From Treponema sp. (GTDB taxonomy: Bacteria > Spirochaetota > Spirochaetia > Treponematales > Breznakiellaceae): 20,810 nt of DNA. Both the position numbers and the translations under genes were made by a program. A model generated the notes under the pieces. That model made no database searches and was not told the origin of the DNA. It saw only the letters and a list, made by a program, of their open reading frames with translations. Where the stretch lies: contig JAISYA010000171.1 in assembly GCA_031270205.1 (NCBI GenBank), forward strand, positions 1-20,810. The letters are read 5' to 3'. Every line of letters begins with the position of its first letter. Within the stretch, counting starts at the first letter, position 1. Shown here piece after piece: positions 15,788 through 20,810 of this stretch.

Positions 15788-18016
15788 TTACCTGCCGGCT
15801 CCGATAATCGCTGAAACGGGCACTATGTCGCAGCCGCTGCGGATCAGCGCGTCCAGCAACACCTCAATATGGAGGAAAAGATAGTCGTCGCTGCCGCCTG
15901 AAAGCAGGCCGAGGCGTATGGGAATAATGTCGCCGGATTTTTTGTCCGCGATGATCCGTTCGATCATCTCCGAGGCGGTGTACATCCGCACACCAAGCCG
16001 TTCCGCCTCTTCGCGGCTTAACCAATCCATGGGGTCCAGGCCGCGGACCGCGGTAAGATAGCCGGCCTTGGCGGCGGCGGCGCCGATCTCCGGGGAACTT
16101 CGGTGAAAGGGGGGATGCCAGATGAGGCTGAGTTCCCTGCCGGTAGCCCTGTAGAATTCATCTTCATTGCGGGCAAGGCCCTGGGCGATGTAGTCGTCGC
16201 TGACGCGGTAACGGGAATCGGCCAGATCGATGGGGGCGTAAAAGAGGGACGCCGCTTCGTGGCCGGCTTCGGCGATGGCGGCGGCGGAGCCGGGGTGGCG
16301 GCGGATAAAATCGCCGCTCAGGAAAAAAGTGGCCTTGACCCCGAAACGGCGCAGGGCGTCCAGAGTGCGGGGAAGGCCCGCGTCGTCGTCGTAAACGTCA
16401 AAGCACAGGGCGATTTTTTGGCCGCCGGCGGCCTTCGCGCTCTGGCCGGTTTCCTGAGAAGCGGCCGCGGGCAGCAGGGAGGCGGTGCCCACCGAGGTGA
16501 CGTTGCGGATCATGGGAATGTTTTCGTAGGGACCGGCGCTCCGGCCTTCGAGATATACCCGGTAACGGCCCGAAACCTGGGAGGCGGGACGGCGGCGGGG
16601 ATCGACAACCCTGGCCCAGGGGCTTTTGCCGTCGCTGGCAAACCAGTCGCCTCCGTTCTGCGCCAGCATGCGGGGATTTTCACCGGCCAGCTCAAAGCAG
16701 TATTCCTCGGCGTTGGAGAGGCAGACCAGCCGCCGCTGACCGGAAAGGCTTATGCGTTCAATCCGCTGGCCGTTGCCGGCGATGTACTCCCCGTTGTTAA
16801 GCCAGACGCAGGAATATACCGGCGCCCAGTCCACGGTCTCTATGGGCTGCCAGCTAATATAGTCCCAGAGTGCAAGGCCCTCTTCCCCCCAAAACAGAAC
16901 CCTGCTCCCGTCAGGGGAAAGGGCGCATTGGGAGGAAGGAGGGGGTTTTAGCGGCGCAAAGGCCGCCGCTGTTTTTCCCGCAGTATCGAAACGCCAGGTC
17001 ATGGTCTTGTTTCCTTCCAGTACCGAAGCGATAACGGTAACCAGTCCTGAGGGAGACCAAAGTACTTTTACGTCATAAGCGCCGCCGGGAATCATCACAT
17101 AGGGAAGCAGGGAATCGGCGGACGCGGCGCCTGAATCGCCCAGGGGATAGTAAAAAATATTTTTCCCGCCTTTCAGCAAAAGAATAGAACGGGAATCCGG
17201 CGCTACCCGGAAGGAATCAAAATGGGGATCGAAACCCAGGGGAAGGCTTCCCGCCACCGAGCCGATTGAAAGAAAATCCCCATAGATGGTTCTTGTATAC
17301 AGTTCAGGACTCCGCACGCGGTACAGGGTGTTTCTCTTGAAATAAAACAAATCGCCCAGTTGGTTCCAGCGCAGGGCGCTAATCCCCCCTTCGCCAATCT
17401 GCCGGTAACGTTCATCCACCGGCTCGGAGGCGATATAGCCCAGGGAATAGTAGTACAGCCTCCCCCCTCTGGCGTATACAAAAAGCCGCGAGTCTGGGCT
17501 CCATGTGGCGGGAAAATTTCCGGCGGGCAGTTCCACTTTCCGGCTGATTGTCCGTTTCGCGCCGCCGTTTAAATCAAGCAGTATCAGGTCGCCGTAGGCG
17601 GGACCGGTAGGTTCAATGTAGAGAATCCAGCGGCCGTCGGCGGAGGCGGCCGCTCCTGAACTGCCGTCCGCCGGGACGTTTCCGGCGGCAAAAGCGGGAA
17701 AGCCGGGGAGCATCTGCGGCAGGCTTCCCGACACGGAAATCTTTACCGTGCTGAAACTGTTTCGTACCAGCAGGGTGCGGCCGTTTTCCAGCAGTTCCAT
17801 CTGTTCAGGGAAGGCGGTCACCTGCTGTAGCGCCAAATCGGTGAGCCGGGACACAAAGACCGACTGCCGTCCGCCCCCGGAATCGGCGCGGAACAGCAGC
17901 CGATTGTCATCGGAGAGGTCAAGGCCGCCAAAACTGAACCGGGCCGGGGCGGCGGCGGCCGTGGACAGACAGAGCAGGAGGCCGAAAACGGTACAGTACA
18001 CTTGACGGTTTTTCAT
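15788..18016 (-). CDS. Secreted beta-propeller protein with a degenerate NodB (polysaccharide deacetylase) domain
   Basis: The 742 residues start with a signal peptide (about 1-23, hydrophobic core VFGLLLCLSTAAA). A TolB/WD40-like propeller follows (about 28-490, with repeats such as SADGRWILYIE, WSPDSRLFVYA, APDSRSILLL, SPDGSRVLFW). A NodB fold (about 534-737) comes last. The NodB motifs are mostly lost: TFDDG is CFDVY, the zinc-binding HxxxH is Leu591/Pro595, the motif-3 Arg is His634 and the motif-5 His is Arg701. Only LDPMDW (660-665) is kept. It is probably a periplasmic or surface binding protein rather than a deacetylase. The start overlaps the 64-aa gene stop by 4 nt. Confidence 0.82.
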   Translation of the reverse strand: MKNRQVYCTVFGLLLCLSTAAAAPARFSFGGLDLSDDNRLLFRADSGGGRQSVFVSRLTDLALQQVTAFPEQMELLENGRTLLVRNSFSTVKISVSGSLPQMLPGFPAFAAGNVPADGSSGAAASADGRWILYIEPTGPAYGDLILLDLNGGAKRTISRKVELPAGNFPATWSPDSRLFVYARGGRLYYYSLGYIASEPVDERYRQIGEGGISALRWNQLGDLFYFKRNTLYRVRSPELYTRTIYGDFLSIGSVAGSLPLGFDPHFDSFRVAPDSRSILLLKGGKNIFYYPLGDSGAASADSLLPYVMIPGGAYDVKVLWSPSGLVTVIASVLEGNKTMTWRFDTAGKTAAAFAPLKPPPSSQCALSPDGSRVLFWGEEGLALWDYISWQPIETVDWAPVYSCVWLNNGEYIAGNGQRIERISLSGQRRLVCLSNAEEYCFELAGENPRMLAQNGGDWFASDGKSPWARVVDPRRRPASQVSGRYRVYLEGRSAGPYENIPMIRNVTSVGTASLLPAAASQETGQSAKAAGGQKIALCFDVYDDDAGLPRTLDALRRFGVKATFFLSGDFIRRHPGSAAAIAEAGHEAASLFYAPIDLADSRYRVSDDYIAQGLARNEDEFYRATGRELSLIWHPPFHRSSPEIGAAAAKAGYLTAVRGLDPMDWLSREEAERLGVRMYTASEMIERIIADKKSGDIIPIRLGLLSGGSDDYLFLHIEVLLDALIRSGCDIVPVSAIIGAGR

Positions 18017-18207
18017 CCCTTTCCCTCTTTTTGGAACAGCAATTCGTCCAATTCCCGCTCCAGTCCGGCCAGGTATTCTTCCATTTCGTGAATCTTCTGT
18101 AAGGAATAACGAGCCTGCCGGTCCATAAGCCGCTCACAGGCCCGGTCCACCACGGAGATAAAAGAATCCGTTTCGGAAATCACCGCGGGTTTTTCACCGA
18201 TTGTCAT
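18013..18207 (-). CDS. Small coiled-coil protein of unknown function
   Basis: The 64 residues are charged and helix-prone. There is a likely coiled coil from about 25 to 62 (YSLQKIHEMEEYLAGLEREL), with no signal peptide or membrane span, so it is probably cytoplasmic. I do not recognise the family. Its TGA overlaps the ATG of the propeller/NodB gene (ATGA), a sign of translational coupling and of a real gene. No ribosome-binding site precedes the ATG. A TACAAT box ends only 6 nt upstream, which suggests leaderless translation from a start site at or next to the ATG. Confidence 0.72.
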   Translation of the reverse strand: MTIGEKPAVISETDSFISVVDRACERLMDRQARYSLQKIHEMEEYLAGLERELDELLFQKEGKG

Positions 18208-18213
18208 GCCACT

Positions 18214-18242
18214 ATTGTACTATATTTCGGAAATTGAAGCAA
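18214..18242 (-). promoter_or_regulatory. Promoter immediately upstream of the 64-aa gene
   Basis: On the minus strand TTGCTT (18242-18237) is followed after 17 nt by TACAAT (18219-18214). The -10 box matches five of six consensus bases; the -35 box keeps TTG. The predicted transcription start falls at or next to the ATG at 18207. The spacer and -35 overlap the GAAATTG/CAATTTC hairpin at 18230-18246, so a DNA-binding protein or RNA structure could interfere here. Confidence 0.5.
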
Positions 18243-18340
18243 TTTCTTGAGCCTGTTCCTTAATGACAGTGCGCTAACGCGCACGGTTTTGGAACAGGCT
18301 CTAGTTACGCAATATTCGTGGTTATACATTCTTCAATTTC
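18230..18340. repeat. Nested inverted repeats in the spacer upstream of the 64-aa gene
   Basis: Three layers share a centre. The outer arms are GAAATTGAAG (18230-18239) and CTTCAATTTC (18331-18340). The middle arms are the perfect 11-mers GAGCCTGTTCC (18249-18259) and GGAACAGGCTC (18291-18301). The inner stem is GTGCGC/GCGCAC around a 4-nt loop (18269-18284). The left outer arm can also fold locally with CAATTTC (18240-18246). No target-site duplication or reading frame is visible. It could be a MITE or REP-like palindrome or a large intergenic RNA hairpin. Confidence 0.8.
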
Positions 18341-18387
18341 GGTGATTTTTCCGCAATTGGAAGTAAATGCTTTTGCCCTGTTTCGCG

Positions 18388-20106
18388 CTAATTCGCGCCG
18401 TATTCCTGCTCGTAGCGCTTAAGACGGGGGTTGTCCGGGGCTATGGCAAGGGCCTGTTTGAGGTAGTACAGCGCCCGGCGTTCATCCTTGCGGCGGTGGT
18501 AAATTTCAAACATGGCGATTAGGGCGTCGAGGTTGCGGGGGTCCTCAAAGAGGCTGGAGCGAAGATCGCCCAGGGCTGTTTCCTCATTGGCGCGGAGGCG
18601 GCTGCGCAGGTAATAATAGCGGCTTTTGGCCTGCCCCCCGCCCTGGACCGAAAGGCGGCTTTCGATCATTCTGCCGGCCTCTTCCTTCCGGCCGCTGTCG
18701 ATGAGGGCGGCGATATAGACCGCGGCGCTCTCGTCATTGGAGCTGTCCCGTTCATAGACTTCCCGCGCGTAGGTCAGGGCGCGAGTCTTGTTTCCCAGGC
18801 CGACTTCCACCGTATAGGCGTCAAGCAGGTCCTGGGATGAACGGCGTCCCCGCAGCAGGCGGTTTACATAGTCCTGAGCTTCCTGCCATTTTTCCCGCCG
18901 AATGGCGTCCCGCAGGGCAAGGCTCAGCACCGGAAGCGAAGGAGAAGGGGCGCTCAGGAGACGGCCAAGCAGTTCCCGGCCCTCGGCCTCATCCGTTGGC
19001 CGGGGGGATTCCATGAGGAGGCGGGCGGCGTAGGCCAGGGCTTCTTCATCGCCAGGGGAGACGCGGAGTATGGAACGAAGGTAATTGAGGGCGGAGTCCC
19101 GGTTGCGGTAGCCTTCGGCCTGCAGCCTGGCCCGCAGGAACAGGTACAGCCGGTTATTCGGGCTGATCGAAGCATAGAGGTCAAGCGGCGCCTGGGCCTG
19201 GGCAAAGCGGCCCAGTTCTATCAGGATGTGGGCGCGCATCAGGATAAAGTCCCCGCTGCGGCTGTCATGCCGGAGGATTTCCGCCACCGCCGGTTCCGCC
19301 CGCAGCCAGTCCCTGTTTTCGTAATAGGCGGCGGCAAGCTGCCGCTTGATTTCCATATTGTCCGGGTGGCTGACGGCCAACTCCGCAAGCAGCGCCAGGG
19401 CCTGCTGCTTCCTGCCCGTGTTGGTCATCACCCGGACAAGGCCGAGCATGGCGGAGTAACATTCCCGCGAAATACGGTACGCCTCGGTGTAGGCCGCCTC
19501 AGCCTCCTGGGGCCGTCCCGCCCGTTCAAACACGATACCTGAAAAATAGGGAACCAGCACCGAATCGGGACGCAGTCTTCCGGCTTTTTCCAGATCCGGC
19601 AATGCCGCAAGGAGCCGTTCCTGCCGGGTTTCCGCGTCAAGCAGGGCCAGAAAAGGCAGCACGTGTTCCAGGAAGTCGATGGAAGCGGCGGGAGGCGCCG
19701 TGTAATTGCCCCGCTCCGCCTCCCGTAAAATCCGGGCGTACACGTGGGTCTGGGGAAGGTCCGCGGTGGGAAGAGCCGCGCCGGCGTCTGGGTAAATCCG
19801 CCTGATAAAGGCGGCGTTCACTCCATTCATCACCCGGCCGAACTCAGACGCGCCCAGATTCCGGCTTCTGATAAGTTCCAGAGCCTGTAGCATCCGTAAA
19901 AGCACTCCCGTTTCGGTTAAGCTCCGAATCTCATCGGCAACGCCCATACCCGCGCTCTGAGCCGGATTATCGTTCTGTCCCCCGTCCGGCCGGGGAACCT
20001 CGACCGGAAGCGGGGTCTCCCGCGCCGGCGGCGGGGAACTACAGGAAACAAGGGCTTGAACAACGGTCGGAAGCAAAAAAAAGAGCAGCCGGAGCCTGGG
20101 TATCAC
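18388..20106 (-). CDS. TPR-repeat lipoprotein
   Basis: The 572-residue protein begins with a lipoprotein signal peptide and the lipobox LVSC, placing the lipidated Cys at residue 22. A Pro-rich linker (about 24-50) follows, and then a long array of TPR-type helical pairs (from about 150 to the C terminus). Examples are YFSGIVFERAGRPQEAEAAYTEAY, AAYYENRDWLRAEPAVAEIL and ALYYLKQALAIAPDNPRL. It should be anchored in a membrane and act as a protein-interaction scaffold; the partner is unknown. Translation starts at a GTG that overlaps the stop of the upstream membrane-protein gene (GTGA), implying coupling. The start gives a clean signal peptide. Confidence 0.85.
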   Translation of the reverse strand: MIPRLRLLFFLLPTVVQALVSCSSPPPARETPLPVEVPRPDGGQNDNPAQSAGMGVADEIRSLTETGVLLRMLQALELIRSRNLGASEFGRVMNGVNAAFIRRIYPDAGAALPTADLPQTHVYARILREAERGNYTAPPAASIDFLEHVLPFLALLDAETRQERLLAALPDLEKAGRLRPDSVLVPYFSGIVFERAGRPQEAEAAYTEAYRISRECYSAMLGLVRVMTNTGRKQQALALLAELAVSHPDNMEIKRQLAAAYYENRDWLRAEPAVAEILRHDSRSGDFILMRAHILIELGRFAQAQAPLDLYASISPNNRLYLFLRARLQAEGYRNRDSALNYLRSILRVSPGDEEALAYAARLLMESPRPTDEAEGRELLGRLLSAPSPSLPVLSLALRDAIRREKWQEAQDYVNRLLRGRRSSQDLLDAYTVEVGLGNKTRALTYAREVYERDSSNDESAAVYIAALIDSGRKEEAGRMIESRLSVQGGGQAKSRYYYLRSRLRANEETALGDLRSSLFEDPRNLDALIAMFEIYHRRKDERRALYYLKQALAIAPDNPRLKRYEQEYGAN

Positions 20107-20672
20107 CGTTTAGGTTCCGCGGAAGGCTGGGTGCTGAGGGAAATAAGTATCAGGGTAAGCCCCGCCATTACCACCAGCAGGGGCCACCAGCTCCTTACAA
20201 ACTGCGCCAGGGAAAAACTGACTAGGTCCAGGGAAAAGACCAGCAGCATCGATCCGAGGAGGATAAAAGCGAAGGACAGCACCAGATATCTGACGCGGAA
20301 GGTCCCGTGGCGGTGCCAACCGGTGGGGAGCAGGGCTGCCCCTGAAAAAATCGAAAGCAGCGGCCACGCGCGGGAAAACGCGAGCGGAATAATGTTCAGG
20401 GCGGAAAGAAAGAGAAAAAGGCCCACCTGCAGGAAAAAAGCCGCGAAAAAAAGGTACAGGGAACGTTTATTGAGTTTTATCGCCAGTACGGCGCAGCCGA
20501 CGCCCATAATCACAAAAAAGAACGAAACCAGCACAAAGGTGTGGGAAATTTCCATAAGGGATCCCAGCAGAAAGGCGCTGCCCAGAAGCATGAGGAACAG
20601 ACCAATAATAAAAATAAGCCTGGCGGCTTTCCGGCGGCTCATAAAAAAACGCATATAGCATAAATATACCAT
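20103..20672 (-). CDS. Polytopic membrane protein with LiaF/DUF5668-like repeats
   Basis: The protein has about six hydrophobic spans and almost no soluble domain. Two segments share a pattern, AWPLLSIFSGAALL and WWPLLVVMAGLTLIL, typical of LiaI/LiaF-type membrane modules linked to envelope-stress sensing; here this is pattern recognition only. The frame can start at 20672, but that ATG lies between the proposed -35 and -10 boxes. The ATG at 20642 (MSRRKAARLIF) or 20654 is therefore more likely, giving about 179-183 residues. No ribosome-binding site is seen before any of them. Coupling to the downstream TPR lipoprotein suggests a joint envelope role. Confidence 0.7.
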   Translation of the reverse strand: MVYLCYMRFFMSRRKAARLIFIIGLFLMLLGSAFLLGSLMEISHTFVLVSFFFVIMGVGCAVLAIKLNKRSLYLFFAAFFLQVGLFLFLSALNIIPLAFSRAWPLLSIFSGAALLPTGWHRHGTFRVRYLVLSFAFILLGSMLLVFSLDLVSFSLAQFVRSWWPLLVVMAGLTLILISLSTQPSAEPKR

Positions 20673-20692
20673 AGAGTAGTTTTCCCTGCCAA
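20663..20692 (-). promoter_or_regulatory. Promoter for the membrane protein / TPR lipoprotein pair
   Basis: On the minus strand TTGGCA (20692-20687) and TATATT (20668-20663) are separated by 18 nt, both close to sigma-70 consensus. The transcript would start near 20656, downstream of the first possible ATG and close to those at 20654 and 20642. The promoter sits between the intron end and the gene, so the pair can be expressed independently of read-through. Confidence 0.5.
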
Positions 20693-20697
20693 GGGGA

Positions 20698-20723
20698 GCA
20701 AAAACTTGTGTCGCAAAAACTTG
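20698..20723. repeat. Direct repeat of an 11-mer next to a promoter
   Basis: GCAAAAACTTG occurs at 20698-20708 and again at 20713-20723, a 15-bp period. The first copy ends 5 bp from the -35 box of the membrane-protein promoter. Two identical sites at this place could bind a regulator or, being A/T-tract rich, act as an UP element. Confidence 0.55.
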
Positions 20724-20747
20724 CCGGCATTGCTGTCGGCCGGGTCA

Positions 20748-20764
20748 GGGCGGATTGTCCGCCC
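20748..20764 (-). other. Candidate group II intron domain VI hairpin
   Basis: On the minus strand GGGCGGA and TCCGCCC pair perfectly around CAA, 11 nt after domain V, followed by TGACCC. Domain VI follows domain V closely and carries a bulged branch-point A on its 3' side; the A in TGA is a candidate. The exact 3' end of the intron cannot be fixed by eye. Confidence 0.4.
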
Positions 20765-20775
20765 CTTCACGCCTA

Positions 20776-20809
20776 AAACCGTAGGTGAGAGTTTCCCCTC
20801 ATACGGCTC
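20776..20809 (-). mobile_element. Group II intron domain V (3' end of an intron continuing beyond the window)
   Basis: The 34-nt minus-strand sequence opens GAGCCGTATG and has the domain V layout: AGC catalytic triad at positions 2-4, GAAA tetraloop at 15-18, two-nt AC bulge at 24-25 and closing strand TACGGTTT. The distal stem AGGG/CTCT differs from the common sequence but keeps pairing, as expected for a conserved structure. Positions 9 and 26 are U and C, a mismatch where many introns have a U-G pair. Domain V is the ribozyme core near the intron 3' end. The rest, probably with a reverse transcriptase gene, should lie beyond 20810. Confidence 0.8.
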
Positions 20810-20810
20810 A

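Noticed and set aside
16103..16951. A 282-codon plus-strand frame opposite the propeller/NodB gene
   Set aside because: The Gly/Ala/Val-rich translation arises from codon bias of the real minus-strand gene, which has a signal peptide, propeller repeats and a coupled neighbour.
1..20810. CRISPR array or multi-gene restriction/defence island
   Set aside because: I saw no regularly spaced repeats and no cas genes. The only defence-type gene is the solitary methyltransferase, with no nuclease partner in the window.

Overview
The window is a bacterial chromosome segment that most resembles a Treponema-type spirochaete. The main reasons are the order tRNA-Thr, rpmG, tRNA-Trp, secE, nusG, rplK, rplA, rplJ, rplL, rpoB, rpoC, and an asparagine at the RpoB position equivalent to E. 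coli Ser531, a known marker of treponemes and other spirochaetes. Most genes are GC-rich. The combination suggests a free-living or gut-associated treponeme rather than a minimal pathogen. This placement is inferred from gene content and motifs, not from a database search.

Positions 1-12240 (plus strand) hold the end of an unidentified gene and then a long transcription and translation operon. A TTGACT-17-TACTGT promoter precedes tRNA-Thr(GGT). The operon continues through L33, tRNA-Trp(CCA), SecE, NusG, L11, L1, L10, L7/L12, RpoB and RpoC. Likely RNA control points are an L1-type leader before rplK, a structured rplJ-rplL gap, a 12-bp hairpin before rpoB, and a 285-nt rpoB-rpoC spacer ending in competing GGGG/CCCC hairpins. 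A terminator-like hairpin follows rpoC.

Positions 12245-14590 (plus strand) hold a two-gene pentose module: an FGGY kinase, probably an L-ribulokinase of the xylulokinase-like type, and a complete L-ribulose-5-phosphate 4-epimerase (AraD). Together they would convert L-ribulose to D-xylulose 5-phosphate. No isomerase or transporter is in view.

Positions 14665-20672 (minus strand) hold, in transcription order: a six-span LiaF-like membrane protein, a TPR lipoprotein translationally coupled to it, a 180-nt spacer with a nested palindrome, a 64-aa coiled-coil protein with an apparently leaderless promoter, a secreted beta-propeller protein fused to a degenerate NodB deacetylase domain, and a strikingly AT-rich D12-class adenine methyltransferase. 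The methyltransferase looks horizontally acquired, and its conserved N-terminal motif lies upstream of any conventional start codon.

At the extreme right edge, on the minus strand, is a 34-nt group II intron domain V followed by a candidate domain VI. A group II retroelement therefore probably lies just outside the window and points towards the membrane-protein gene. I did not find a clear multi-gene novel defence or biosynthetic system. The strongest leads are the intron end, the methyltransferase start anomaly and the pseudo-deacetylase fusion.
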